A DNA stretch of 34,571 nt from Alphaproteobacteria bacterium (GCA_030429495.1 JAUIFH010000014.1:1-34571), one strand, 5' to 3'; counted from the first letter of the stretch, positions 17,325-26,181 are shown. Notes: a model not told the origin generated them from the letters alone. Translations and numbers: made by a program.

Positions 17325-18634
17325 GACGCGCTCCTAAGGCTGAGGCGGCGGACAAGGTCGGTCGCGAGCGTGCCGTCGGGATCGGCCTTGGCGACTTCAC
17401 GCTGCCAGTCGGCGATCTCGGGATACATGGAGACGATCTCGGACCCGGTGGCGAGGCCGTCCTTGGCGAAATAGATGCGCCCGCCAGCATCGGCGGCCTT
17501 GGCCTCAAGGCGCCGGATCAGCTCCCGCGCGGCGGCGCGGTTCGGGAAATCGACCGCAAGCGTATAGCCTTCCATCGGGAAGCTCATGTAACCCGCGCGG
17601 CCCGAGCCCATGCGTTTCAGCACCGCGAGCGGTGAGGCGAGGCCAGAGCCCGCGATCAGGTCCAACATGTCACGCAGAGCCGGTGCGGAGGCCAGCGGCA
17701 CGACGCATTGGAACTGGTGGAAGCCGCGCTTGCCGTATAGGCGGTTCCAGTCGTGGATCTTGTCGAGCGGGAAGAAGAAGTCCGAGATCGGCTTGACGAC
17801 CGTCCGCCCTGTATCAGGCACGCGGCGGTAATAGGCGTTGTTGAACATCCGCACGACCGGCCCCGACAGCGCGAATTTCGGCGCGTCGAACGGCACCTTG
17901 CGGTATTTCACCCGCTTGGGGATCAGGCCCGAGCCGGTCTCTCCCTCTTCAAGGATGCCACGCCCGAGTGCGGCGCCCGTCGCGGTGGCGTCGATCCAGC
18001 CGACCGTGTAGGTCGCCTCGGACGTGTCGAGCCGGGCGAGGAATTCGTCCCAATCCGCGATGCGCCGCTCTGTCACGACCATCACGTCGCCCTTGCAGGC
18101 CAGAAGCTTCAACCGGGCCGAGACGATGACGCCGGTCTGGCCCAGCCCGCCCGCCGTCGCGCGGAAGAGATCCGGGGTCTTCTCTGGCGAGACTTCCACG
18201 ACCCCGTTCGCATTCCGAAGGGTGAGCGAGACGACATGTTCGCAGAACGACCCTGCGTGGTGGTGGTTTTTGCCGTGGACATCCTGCCCGATGCAGCCGC
18301 CGACCGTGGCGAAGCCGGTGCCGGGCATCACGGCTGGCAGCCAGCCCTTGGGGGCGAAGGCGGCAGCAATCTCACCCACACGCGCGCCGGCTTCAACGTC
18401 GAGAATGCCGCTCTTCGGATCGAACGAGAGCATTCGGTCGAGCCGGGTCATGTCGATGGCACGGCCGCCGTCGTTCAGGCAGGCGTCGCCATAGGACCGG
18501 CGCATCCCGATGGCAGGCACGAGGCCGTCCGTCAGGATCGCCTCAAGCGCGCGCCGGCGCTCCGGCCGCGCGATCTCTCCCGTCGCGGTCAGCGCTCGGC
18601 CCCAGCCGGTATAATCAGTCTTCTTCCAGAGCAT
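17321..18634 (-). CDS. DprE1-like FAD-dependent oxidase
   Basis: The 437-residue protein has the PCMH-type FAD domain with MRRSYGDACLNDGG (from 44) and VGGCIGQDVHGKNHHHAGSF (111-130), the HGKNHH form of DprE1. The C-terminal half carries VLKRMGSGRAGYMSFPMEGYTLAVDFP and IYFAKDGLATGSEIVSMYP. Aligned with Mycobacterium tuberculosis DprE1 (from memory), Lys418 corresponds to Lys391 and Cys387 to Ala360; both pairs are 31 residues apart. DprE1 oxidises the 2'-OH of decaprenylphosphoryl-ribose. The gene sits between the flippase-like gene (20-base overlap) and the DprE2-like gene (4-base overlap). Confidence 0.87.
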   Translation of the reverse strand: MLWKKTDYTGWGRALTATGEIARPERRRALEAILTDGLVPAIGMRRSYGDACLNDGGRAIDMTRLDRMLSFDPKSGILDVEAGARVGEIAAAFAPKGWLPAVMPGTGFATVGGCIGQDVHGKNHHHAGSFCEHVVSLTLRNANGVVEVSPEKTPDLFRATAGGLGQTGVIVSARLKLLACKGDVMVVTERRIADWDEFLARLDTSEATYTVGWIDATATGAALGRGILEEGETGSGLIPKRVKYRKVPFDAPKFALSGPVVRMFNNAYYRRVPDTGRTVVKPISDFFFPLDKIHDWNRLYGKRGFHQFQCVVPLASAPALRDMLDLIAGSGLASPLAVLKRMGSGRAGYMSFPMEGYTLAVDFPNRAAARELIRRLEAKAADAGGRIYFAKDGLATGSEIVSMYPEIADWQREVAKADPDGTLATDLVRRLSLRSAS

Positions 18635-19628
18635 CTGCCCCCCTCAGGGAAAGTCTTTCGGCGAACGGGAAGACGGCCATGCCGATCCCGAGTGCGAACC
18701 AGAGCGTTGTGACGCGGATGATCGCGGTGGCGGGGACGGAGACCTCCATCGGCACGCCGTCGAGTGCAAGAAGCGCAATCATCGCCGCCTCTGCCCCGCC
18801 GACGCCGCCGGGCGCGCCGGTCAGGCCGCCGGCCAGTGTCGAGAAGACGAAGATCGCCACGGCTTTCCAGAGCCCTATATCCGCCCCCATCCAGCCGAGC
18901 AGCAGGTGGAACGCGTAACCTTCCGCGAACCATCCCGCGAGGCCGAGGGCGAGCGCGGGCAGCATCGCGGCCGGCGCCGAGAACCGCTCGAGCGAGCGGG
19001 CCGCGGCGCGAAGCTTGCCGAAGAGGCGCGGCATGCGGCCCACGGCGCGGTGGGCGAGCGTCACGATCCCTGCCAGAAGGCGCGGCCGCGTCGCCACGAA
19101 GGCTGCCGCCAGCGCGAGGATCGTCACCGGCACCGCGCCGGAAACGCCGGTTGCCGCGAGCGAGACGGAAAGTCCGAGGATCAGCGCCATCGCGGCGAGG
19201 TCTGAGGCCCGGTCGACAAGGGCGAGCGGGGCTGTCCGTTCGAACGCCCAGCCGGTTTCGCGCTTCAGCCAGCGCATCCGGACCAGTTCGCCGACCCTTC
19301 CCGGCGTCACGACCATCGCGAAACCGCCGAGGAAATGGCGCATGTCCTGCATTGGTGTCGTCGAAAGCCCCAAGCGGCGGGCGAAGAGGTGCCAGCGCAG
19401 CCCACGCAGGAGATAGTTGACGAGCGAAAGCGCGAGAAGCAGGGCGCCCTGCCAGAGCGACAGCCGCAGGATCTGGTCCCGCGTCTCTTCCCATCCGGTC
19501 GCGGCGGCTAGGCCGATCAGTCCCAGAACGAAGAGGGCGATCAGGCCGAGAATGACCATCCGGTCCCGCAACCGCCGCGCGGGCGTTCGGGGGGGAGTCT
19601 TGGGAAGGGGCAACTCGGCGCTCATCAT
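18615..19628 (-). CDS. Flippase-like membrane protein (UPF0104/LPG synthase TM family)
   Basis: The 337-residue polytopic protein has about seven to eight hydrophobic segments. Its LWQGALLLALSLVNYLLRGLRWHLFARRLG, GFAMVVTPGRVGELVRMRWL and STLAGGLTGAPGGVGGAEAAMIALLALDGV motifs are typical of the PF03706 lysylphosphatidylglycerol-synthase TM/AglD-like family, often annotated as flippase-like. No soluble lysyltransferase domain is present. It overlaps the DprE1-like gene by 20 bases, so a role with its lipid-linked sugar product is plausible. Two adjacent ATGs (19628, 19625) are possible starts; the longer form has a weak site. Confidence 0.8.
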   Translation of the reverse strand: MMSAELPLPKTPPRTPARRLRDRMVILGLIALFVLGLIGLAAATGWEETRDQILRLSLWQGALLLALSLVNYLLRGLRWHLFARRLGLSTTPMQDMRHFLGGFAMVVTPGRVGELVRMRWLKRETGWAFERTAPLALVDRASDLAAMALILGLSVSLAATGVSGAVPVTILALAAAFVATRPRLLAGIVTLAHRAVGRMPRLFGKLRAAARSLERFSAPAAMLPALALGLAGWFAEGYAFHLLLGWMGADIGLWKAVAIFVFSTLAGGLTGAPGGVGGAEAAMIALLALDGVPMEVSVPATAIIRVTTLWFALGIGMAVFPFAERLSLRGADALEED

Positions 19629-19699
19629 TGCCCGCTCGCTAGCAACGGATTGGGGCAGGAATATGGATTTGTTTCGATATTTTCGACAGTCAAAACGGC

Positions 19700-19987
19700 T
19701 CAGACGAACACATCCGCCCATTCCTTATGCCGCTTCGCCATGGATTTGACGAAGGGGCATAGCGCGATCACGGTGAAGCCCTCGGCACGCGCGTCGGCGA
19801 CGAGGCGTTCGACCAGCCGCTTGCCGGTGCCGGTGCCGCGCAGCGCATCGGGCACGCCGGTATGGTCGGCGATGATCCTGGTCGGGCTGACGACCGACCA
19901 GGTAAGTTCCGCTTCGGCGCCCGACTGGGTCAGGACGTAACGACCCTTGCTCGGGCCATTCTCGCGCCGGATCTCGCGATCAGACAA
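19700..19987 (-). CDS. GNAT-family N-acetyltransferase, YidJ/PF14542-like
   Basis: The 95-residue protein reads (M)[82 protein letters not shown] and ends [12 protein letters not shown]. The acetyl-CoA loop is RGTGTGKRL, and [11 protein letters not shown] is typical of this short GNAT family. The best start is TTG at 19987, which overlaps the scoB stop and follows GAGG. It is cotranscribed with scoAB. The substrate is unknown. Confidence 0.8.
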   Translation of the reverse strand: MSDREIRRENGPSKGRYVLTQSGAEAELTWSVVSPTRIIADHTGVPDALRGTGTGKRLVERLVADARAEGFTVIALCPFVKSMAKRHKEWADVFV

Positions 19988-20606
19988 TCGTCGCCTCGGT
20001 CGCGGCGCGCATCTCGTCCTCGGTGACACCATCGGCGAGTTCGACGATGTGCAGACCCTTGTGGGTCACATCCAGCACGCCGAGATTGGTGATGATCCGA
20101 TCCACGACCGCCTTGCCCGTCAGCGGCAGCGTGCATTCGCGCAATACCTTGGATTCGCCATGCTTCGACGTGTGGTCCATGACCACGACGACGCGGCCGA
20201 CGCCGGCCACAAGGTCCATCGCGCCGCCCATGCCCTTGACGAGCTTGCCGGGGATCATCCAGTTCGCCAGGTCGCCTTTTTCGGAGACCTCCATCGCGCC
20301 GAGGATCGCCATGGCGATCTTGCCGCCCCGGATCATGCCGAAGCTGGTCGAACTGTCGAAATAAGACGAATGCGGCAGCTCGGTGATGGTCTGCTTGCCG
20401 GCGTTGATCAGGTCGGGGTCTTCATCGCCCTCGTAGGGGAAGGGGCCCATGCCGAGCATTCCGTTTTCGGACTGGAGCGTGACATGCATCCCGTTCGGAA
20501 TGTAGTTCGACACCAGCGTCGGAATGCCGATGCCGAGGTTCACATACATCCCGTCCTTCAGTTCCTGCGCCGCGCGCGCGGCCATCTGATTGCGGTCCCA
20601 CGGCAT
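19980..20606 (-). CDS. scoB: 3-oxoacid CoA-transferase subunit B
   Basis: The 208-residue protein has the class I CoA-transferase beta-subunit signature: [33 protein letters not shown], with the catalytic Glu in SENG, and [22 protein letters not shown]. It transfers CoA from succinyl-CoA (or a similar donor) to acetoacetate or another 3-oxoacid. It sits three bases downstream of subunit A, so both are made together. Substrate preference cannot be read from sequence. Confidence 0.94.
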   Translation of the reverse strand: MPWDRNQMAARAAQELKDGMYVNLGIGIPTLVSNYIPNGMHVTLQSENGMLGMGPFPYEGDEDPDLINAGKQTITELPHSSYFDSSTSFGMIRGGKIAMAILGAMEVSEKGDLANWMIPGKLVKGMGGAMDLVAGVGRVVVVMDHTSKHGESKVLRECTLPLTGKAVVDRIITNLGVLDVTHKGLHIVELADGVTEDEMRAATEATIV

Positions 20607-20609
20607 GAT

Positions 20610-21314
20610 TCAGGCCTCCTCACGCTTGCGCACGGTGCGCTGTTCGATCCGTTTCTCGTGCGGGCCGCTGATGATCCGGTGCACATAGATACCGGGCAGG
20701 TGGATCGCATCCGGGTCAAGGCTACCCGGTTCGACGATCTCCTCCACCTCCGCGACACAGACGCGGCCGCACATGCCGGCCGGCACGTTGAAGTTGCGCG
20801 CCGTCTTGCGGAAGACGAGGTTGCCGGTGGTGTCGGCCTTCCAGCCCTTGATGATGGAGAGATCGGCGAAGATGCCGCGTTCGAGGATGTAGGTCTCTCC
20901 GTCGAACTCCTTGTGCTCCTTGCCCTCGGCGATCACCGTACCGACGCCGGTCTTGGTGTAGAAGCCCGGGATGCCGCAGCCGCCGGCGCGCATCCGCTCG
21001 GCCAAAGTACCCTGCGGGTTGAATTCCAGATCCAGCTCGCCCGACAGATACTGCCGCATGAATTCGGCGTTCTCGCCGACATAGGAGGACAGCATCTTCC
21101 TGATCTGTCGGGTGTCGAGCAGCTTGCCGAGGCCGAAGCCGTCCACGCCGCAATTGTTCGAGGCGATGGTCAGGTCCTTCACGCCGCTTTCGACCAGCGC
21201 GTCGATCAGAAGTTCCGGGATGCCGGACAGGCCGAACCCTCCCGCAGCGATGAACATCCCGTCATGAAGGAGGCCGTCGAGGGCCTCCTTCGCCGAGCCG
21301 TAAACCTTTTTCAT
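20610..21314 (-). CDS. scoA: 3-oxoacid CoA-transferase subunit A
   Basis: The 234-residue alpha subunit begins MKKVYGSAKEALDGLLHDGMFIAAGGFGLSGIPELLIDAL and shows IASNNCGVDGFGLGKLL and MRAGGCGIPGFYTKTGVGT, typical of ScoA/AtoD. Together with ScoB it forms the succinyl-CoA:3-ketoacid CoA-transferase used in ketone-body or polyhydroxybutyrate breakdown. The ribosome binding site GGGGAG lies inside a hairpin (21322-21340). Confidence 0.94.
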   Translation of the reverse strand: MKKVYGSAKEALDGLLHDGMFIAAGGFGLSGIPELLIDALVESGVKDLTIASNNCGVDGFGLGKLLDTRQIRKMLSSYVGENAEFMRQYLSGELDLEFNPQGTLAERMRAGGCGIPGFYTKTGVGTVIAEGKEHKEFDGETYILERGIFADLSIIKGWKADTTGNLVFRKTARNFNVPAGMCGRVCVAEVEEIVEPGSLDPDAIHLPGIYVHRIISGPHEKRIEQRTVRKREEA

Positions 21315-21319
21315 GGTCG

Positions 21320-21340
21320 CTCCCCGAAAATTCTTCGGGG
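21320..21340 (-). promoter_or_regulatory. Hairpin covering the scoA ribosome binding site
   Basis: On the minus strand CCCCGAA and TTCGGGG form a perfect 7-base-pair stem with a 5-base loop (21322-21340). The right arm supplies four of the six bases of the scoA ribosome binding site GGGGAG (complement of 21320-21325), six bases before the ATG. It could repress scoA translation until unfolded, or end the upstream L,D-transpeptidase transcript. Confidence 0.45.
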
Positions 21341-21402
21341 CGATTTGTGACGCGGGGGGAGGTACAAGTCAATCGCCGCAGTGCGGCGCTGATGGTCGCG
21401 GA

Positions 21403-21954
21403 TCAGATCAGGCGGACCTGGGTGCCGATCGGCGTGACCTCGAACAAAGCCTCTACATTGCTGTTGAAGAGACCGATGCAGCCATCCGACGACCGGCGCC
21501 CGATCTTGCGGGTGTCGTGGGTGCCGTGGATCAGGTAGGCGGGCCAGTCGAAATACATCGCATGCGTGCCAAGCGGGTTGTCCGGCCCCGGCGGCATATA
21601 GCGCCAGTCGGGAAAGCGTTCGCGCTGCGATGCGGTCGGCGTCCAGTCCGGCCCGACCTTTTTGCGCACGATGGTCGTGTAGCCGCGTTTGGTCAGTTCA
21701 TCCGTCCGCGGCACCGAGGTCGGATAGATCCGGTAGTCGGTTCCGTCACCGCTCCAGAAATGCAGCGCGCGCGAAGCGGTGTCGGCGACGATCGCCGCCT
21801 TGCCAAGCTCGCTGAAATGGTCGCGCCAGTCCTGCGCCGCAAAGCTCGACACGTTCCTGCGGGTAAGGTCGTCGGCCCGTACCTGTGCCGGGACCAGCAG
21901 CGCGGCGCTGGCGACGCCCAGAAGGCGGCGCCGGGAAAATGTAACGTTGCTCAT
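21403..21954 (-). CDS. L,D-transpeptidase (YkuD), probably Tat-exported
   Basis: The 183-residue protein starts MSNVTFSRRRLLGVASAALLVPAQVRAD, a twin-arginine type signal. The YkuD domain includes the catalytic region YLIHGTHDTRKIGRRSSDGCIGLFN, with the nucleophile Cys in SDGC. The usual family form is SHGC, so a His is replaced by Asp here. Such enzymes form 3-3 peptidoglycan cross-links or attach proteins to the wall. PPGPDNPLGTHAMYF is a typical substrate-loop region. It lies 123 bases after topA on the same strand. Confidence 0.88.
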   Translation of the reverse strand: MSNVTFSRRRLLGVASAALLVPAQVRADDLTRRNVSSFAAQDWRDHFSELGKAAIVADTASRALHFWSGDGTDYRIYPTSVPRTDELTKRGYTTIVRKKVGPDWTPTASQRERFPDWRYMPPGPDNPLGTHAMYFDWPAYLIHGTHDTRKIGRRSSDGCIGLFNSNVEALFEVTPIGTQVRLI

Positions 21955-22077
21955 GGGTTCGCCCCTGTTCTTGCCTGTTTCGCGGGCAGGTTGAGCAAAT
22001 GGAGGCAGAGAAGGCCAGTCACATATTCTTGAGATTCGATATGTTCCGGCTCGGCGCGGGCACGACTGCCGGCGGGG

Positions 22078-24666
22078 TCAGGCCGATCCCGTGTCGCCTG
22101 CCGCTGCTTTGCTGCTTTTCGCGGCTTTCTTGGCCGGCGCCTTTTTCACCGCCATCTTCTTCGGGGGGGCCTTTTTCGGAGCCGCCTTCTTGCGCCCGCC
22201 GCCCTTCTTTGCGGCCTTTGCCGAAATCAGCTCCAGCGCCTGTTCCAGCGTGACCGTCTCGGGTGTGATCTCTTTCGGGAGTGTGGCGTTGACCTTCTCC
22301 CATTTCACGTATGGCCCGTAGCGGCCGGACATGACCTCGATCTGGCCACCGTCGGGGTGCTCGCCAAGCGCGCGCAGCGCGGCCGGTGCGGCACGACCGG
22401 TACGGCTGGCCTTTTCGGCAAGCACTTCGACCGCGCGGTTCATGCCGATCGTGAAGACCTCGTCGGCATCCGGCAGGTTTGCATAGACCCGCCCGTGCCT
22501 GACGTATGGGCCGTAGCGGCCGATCCCGGCTTCCACCGGCTCCCCATCCTCAGGGTGCGGACCGATCGGGCGCGGCAGGCTCAGAAGCATCAGGGCCCGT
22601 TGAAGGTCGAGCGTCTGGGCCGACCAGCCTTTCGGCAGGCTTGCCCGATCCGGCTTGGGGTTCTCTTCACTCGTCTCGCCGCGCTGGACATAGGGCCCGA
22701 ACCGCCCGGTACGAAGCGAAACGGGCAGGCCAGCCTCATCCTCGCCAAGCATGCGGTCGCCGTTTTCGCCGGTCTCGCCATTTGGTGCCGAGAGCGGCCG
22801 CGTATAGCGGCAGTTCGGATAGTTGGAGCAGCCGATGAAAGCGCCGCCGGACCGCGCCGTCTTGAGGCCAAGCCGCCCCTCGCCGCAGGTCGGACAGACC
22901 CGCGGATCGCTTCCATCCTCGCGCGGCGGGTAGAGGTGCGGGGCGAGGAACTCGTCGATCTTCTGAAGCACCTCGCCGATCCTGAGATCGGCGGTTTCCG
23001 CGATTGCCGCAGTGAAATCCCGCCAGAACCGGGCGAGCACATCCTTGTAGTCGCGGCTGCCGGCGGAAATGTCGTCGAGTTCCTCCTCCAGATCGGCGGT
23101 GAAATCGTATTCGACGTAGCGGCGGAAATAGTTGGTGAGGAACGCCGTGACGAGCCGCCCCTTGTCCTCGGGGATCAGACGGCCCTTGTCCTTGCGCACA
23201 TAATCACGGTCCTGGATCGTGGTCACGATCGAGGCGTAGGTAGACGGCCGGCCGATGCCGAGTTCTTCCATCCGCTTGACCAACGTCGCCTCGGTATAGC
23301 GCGGCGGCGGCTGGGTGAAATGCTGTTCCGGCGCGATACGGCGTTTCTCTGCCGGCTCGCCCTGCATGATTTGCGGCAGCCGCGCGCTGTCCTCGCCGTC
23401 TTCGTCGTCGCGGCCTTCGTCATAGACCTTGAGGAAACCTTCGAACATCACGACCTGACCGGTGGCGCGAAGGCCGACTTCGCCGTCGGCGCTGGCGATG
23501 TCGACCGTCGTCCGCTCAAGCCGGGCGGCGGACATCTGGCTGGCGATGGTCCGTTTCCAGATCAGGTCGTAGAGCTTCTTCTGGTCATCCGCGACTTTCA
23601 GCTGGTCAGGCGACAGGCCCATATCGGTCGGCCGGATGCATTCATGCGCTTCCTGCGCGTTCTTGGCCTTGTTCTTGTAGATGCGCGGACTGTCTGGGAC
23701 ATAGTCATTGCCGAACCGCCGTGCGATCTCGTCGCGCGCCGCCGTCACCGCCTCCGGCGCCATGTCGATACCGTCAGTACGCATATAGGTGATGTGCCCG
23801 GCCTCGTAGAGCCGCTGGGCCGCGGACATCGTCGCCTTGGCGCCCATTCCGAACTTGCGGCTCGCCTCCTGCTGAAGGGTCGAGGTCATGAACGGCGCGT
23901 AGGGATTGCGGGTCGCGGGCTTGGCCTCGACCGATTTGATCGCCAGTTCGCGCGAGGTGATCGCCTGGACGGCCAGTTCGGCCGCGGTTTCGTTCGCGAT
24001 GTCGAACTTGTCGAGTTTCTTGCCGCCGAGGATGGTCAGACGGGCCTGGAACTCTTGCCCGCGCGGGGTGGCGAGGGTGGCCGTGACGGTCCAGTATTCG
24101 CGGGCGCGGAAGGCCTCGATCTCCAGTTCGCGCTCGACGATGAGGCGCAGACAGACCGATTGCACGCGGCCGGCGGATTTCGCGCCGGGCAGCTTGCGCC
24201 AAAGCACAGGCGATAGGTTGAAACCGACTAGGTAGTCGAGCGCGCGGCGGGCGAGGTAGGCCTCCACCAGCGCCGTGTCGACGTCGCGGGGATGGGCCAT
24301 CGCCTCGGAGACCGCGGATTTGGTGATCGCGTTGAAGGTGACGCGGCGGACGGTCTTACCCTTCTTGATGCTCGACGCGAGCGCCTCCTGCAGGTGCCAC
24401 GAGATCGCTTCGCCCTCGCGGTCAGGGTCGGTCGCGAGGATGAGCGTGTCGTCGGATTTCAGGGCTTCGGCGATGGCGCGAACGTGCTTTTTGCTGTCGG
24501 ACGCGACCTCCCATTTCATGTCGAATCCCTCGTCGGGATCGACCGAACCGTCCTTCGGTGGCAGGTCGCGGACATGGCCGTACGAGGCGAGAACCGTATA
24601 ATCCGAACCGAGATATTTGTTGATTGTCTTGGCCTTGGCGGGAGATTCTACAACGACGACGGCCAT
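22078..24666 (-). CDS. topA: DNA topoisomerase I
   Basis: The 862-residue type IA topoisomerase has the TOPRIM start MAVVVVESPAKAKTINKYLG, DPDREGEAISWHL, the catalytic Tyr in GHITYMRTDG, and IGRPSTYASIVTTIQDRDYV. The C-terminal part has one zinc-ribbon-like block (CPTCGEGRLGLKTARSGGAFIGCSNYPNCRYTR) and further GRYGPYV topoisomerase repeats, ending in a Lys/Ala-rich tail (KKAAPKKAPPKKMAVKKAPAKK) common in alphaproteobacteria. It relaxes negative supercoils. ATG 24666 is chosen because GAGGA precedes it and MAVVVVESPAKA is the standard start. Confidence 0.97.
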   Translation of the reverse strand: MAVVVVESPAKAKTINKYLGSDYTVLASYGHVRDLPPKDGSVDPDEGFDMKWEVASDSKKHVRAIAEALKSDDTLILATDPDREGEAISWHLQEALASSIKKGKTVRRVTFNAITKSAVSEAMAHPRDVDTALVEAYLARRALDYLVGFNLSPVLWRKLPGAKSAGRVQSVCLRLIVERELEIEAFRAREYWTVTATLATPRGQEFQARLTILGGKKLDKFDIANETAAELAVQAITSRELAIKSVEAKPATRNPYAPFMTSTLQQEASRKFGMGAKATMSAAQRLYEAGHITYMRTDGIDMAPEAVTAARDEIARRFGNDYVPDSPRIYKNKAKNAQEAHECIRPTDMGLSPDQLKVADDQKKLYDLIWKRTIASQMSAARLERTTVDIASADGEVGLRATGQVVMFEGFLKVYDEGRDDEDGEDSARLPQIMQGEPAEKRRIAPEQHFTQPPPRYTEATLVKRMEELGIGRPSTYASIVTTIQDRDYVRKDKGRLIPEDKGRLVTAFLTNYFRRYVEYDFTADLEEELDDISAGSRDYKDVLARFWRDFTAAIAETADLRIGEVLQKIDEFLAPHLYPPREDGSDPRVCPTCGEGRLGLKTARSGGAFIGCSNYPNCRYTRPLSAPNGETGENGDRMLGEDEAGLPVSLRTGRFGPYVQRGETSEENPKPDRASLPKGWSAQTLDLQRALMLLSLPRPIGPHPEDGEPVEAGIGRYGPYVRHGRVYANLPDADEVFTIGMNRAVEVLAEKASRTGRAAPAALRALGEHPDGGQIEVMSGRYGPYVKWEKVNATLPKEITPETVTLEQALELISAKAAKKGGGRKKAAPKKAPPKKMAVKKAPAKKAAKSSKAAAGDTGSA

Positions 24667-24816
24667 GACTTCCTCGTGAAAATGCGCTTTCGGCTTCGGG
24701 CGGCGAACATGTGGGGCAAGGGTGGCGAATGTCAATGACCGGTCCGGTATCGCCCGTGATCTGGCATTCATGCTCCGATCCGGACCACTGTCGTGCTGCG
24801 CTCTGGCGTGGATGTT
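24667..24816. other. Intergenic region between dprA and topA
   Basis: About 150 bases between two minus-strand genes. I see no obvious terminator, palindrome or small gene. It presumably holds the topA promoter. Confidence 0.4.
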
Positions 24817-25965
24817 TCAGTCGATCCGAGACAGAAGCCCGCCGGCCTGTCGGAGGACGCGGCCTTCGAGTTCCAAGGCCACGAGTTCCGGGGCGATGGT
24901 CGCGCTTGGCAAGGCGAGGTCGCGGATAAGCTGGTCCTCGGCCAGCGGACTCGGCCCGAGCCGGTCGAGGATCTGCCTGTGCAGCGCGGCCACGTCGCGC
25001 GGCGCGGTGTGGTGGCCGGCTGCGGTGTCGACGGGGGTGCTTGCTTCACTTGTCGTGCGGCTTGCCGGCATGTCGGGCATGTCGGGTCGGCCAAGCGCCT
25101 CCAGCACGTCCTCGACCCCACGCACCAGCGTCGCGCCGTCGCGGATCAGCATGTTGCAGCCCGCCGCGCGACCGTCGAAGGGATGGCCCGGCACCGCAAG
25201 CACCTCGCGCCCCTGGTCGAGTGCGGTCCGCGCCGTGATCAGGCTGCCGGACCGCGCGGCGGCCTCAACCACGATGACGCCCCGGCAAAGGCCCGAGATG
25301 ATGCGGTTGCGGAGCGGGAAGTGGCGGGCGAGGTGGGCGAGCCCCATCGGCTGTTCCGAGATCCGGAGACCTTGCTTTGCGATCTCCTTCGCGAGATCGG
25401 CATTTTCGGCGGGATAGACGGTATTGACGCCGCCGGCCATGACGGCAATGGTCCCGGTGGACAGCGCCGCGAGATGGGCGGCGGCGTCGACGCCGCGGGC
25501 AAGACCGGAAACGACCGTGATGCCCTCAGCGCCCAGCCCTTCGGCCAGTTTCCGCGCCATGCGTGTGCCGAGCGAGGAGGCGCCTCGCGCGCCAACCAGA
25601 GCCACCATAGGGCGCAGCAGAAGTGCCGGGTCGCCCAGCACCCAGAGCAGGGGCGGAGTGTCGGCGATCTCGGACAGCGCCTGTGGATAGGCGGCTTCCC
25701 CCCGGCAAATCAGATGCGCACCGGCGGCCTTGCCGGCCCTTAACTCGGTCAGGGCAGCGGCCTCGGGGCAGGGTTCGTATGTCTGGACGCCGGCGGCCTT
25801 CGCGATCTCCGGCAGTGCGGTCAGGGCCGCCCCGGCCGAGCCGTATTCGTCCAGAAGCCGCCAGAAGGTGGCGATGCCGACCCTTCGGGAGCGAATGAGG
25901 CGGAGCCACGACAGTCTGTCGTCTTCCGTGGTGGGTGGGGTGAAGGGGGTGGGGTAAGATAACAA
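24817..25965 (-). CDS. dprA: DNA-processing protein DprA
   Basis: The 382-residue protein has an N-terminal helical domain (RLSWLRLIRSRRVGIATFWRLLDEYGSAGAAL), the Rossmann-like core with VALVGARGASSLGTRMARKLAEGLG, VVSGLARGVDAAAH, FPLRNRIISGL and ARSGSLITARTALDQGREVLAVPG, and a C-terminal winged-helix domain (RQILDRLGPSPLAEDQLIRDLALP). DprA loads RecA on incoming single-stranded DNA. In Rhodobacter capsulatus dprA is needed for uptake of gene transfer agent DNA and is CtrA-controlled. The start is a TTG at 25965 with AAAGG very close, so the exact start is uncertain. Confidence 0.93.
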   Translation of the reverse strand: MLSYPTPFTPPTTEDDRLSWLRLIRSRRVGIATFWRLLDEYGSAGAALTALPEIAKAAGVQTYEPCPEAAALTELRAGKAAGAHLICRGEAAYPQALSEIADTPPLLWVLGDPALLLRPMVALVGARGASSLGTRMARKLAEGLGAEGITVVSGLARGVDAAAHLAALSTGTIAVMAGGVNTVYPAENADLAKEIAKQGLRISEQPMGLAHLARHFPLRNRIISGLCRGVIVVEAAARSGSLITARTALDQGREVLAVPGHPFDGRAAGCNMLIRDGATLVRGVEDVLEALGRPDMPDMPASRTTSEASTPVDTAAGHHTAPRDVAALHRQILDRLGPSPLAEDQLIRDLALPSATIAPELVALELEGRVLRQAGGLLSRID

Positions 25966-26019
25966 ACCTTTGTCCGCCGTGCCTTCGCCTCATTCGCAGG
26001 ACCGACATTGCGGCCTTAA

Positions 26020-26036
26020 GGTTAACCGTTGGTTAC
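26020..26036 (-). promoter_or_regulatory. Candidate CtrA box upstream of dprA
   Basis: On the minus strand GTAA-N7-TTAACC matches the CtrA consensus TTAA-N7-TTAAC at all but one core base, with TAACC repeated 11 bases apart. It lies about 55 bases upstream of the dprA start, which suits a -35 overlap. CtrA control of dprA is known in Rhodobacter capsulatus. On the plus strand the same bases form TAACC-GTT-GGTTA. Confidence 0.5.
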
Positions 26037-26181
26037 GATTCGCGGCCCGGATCCTCCCGCGGGTGGAAAATTTCGCGTGGCCGGAACCGACCATGTGTTT
26101 GAAACCTGCCCCGAGGTGCGCGTTGCCTTCGACAGGGCGGGCCGTCAGACTGAAGGCAAGCGGCATCGCGAGAGGTGGCCC

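Noticed and set aside
22357-24216. A 619-codon open frame antisense to topA
   Set aside because: Composition is that of a shadow frame and topA is unambiguous on the other strand.
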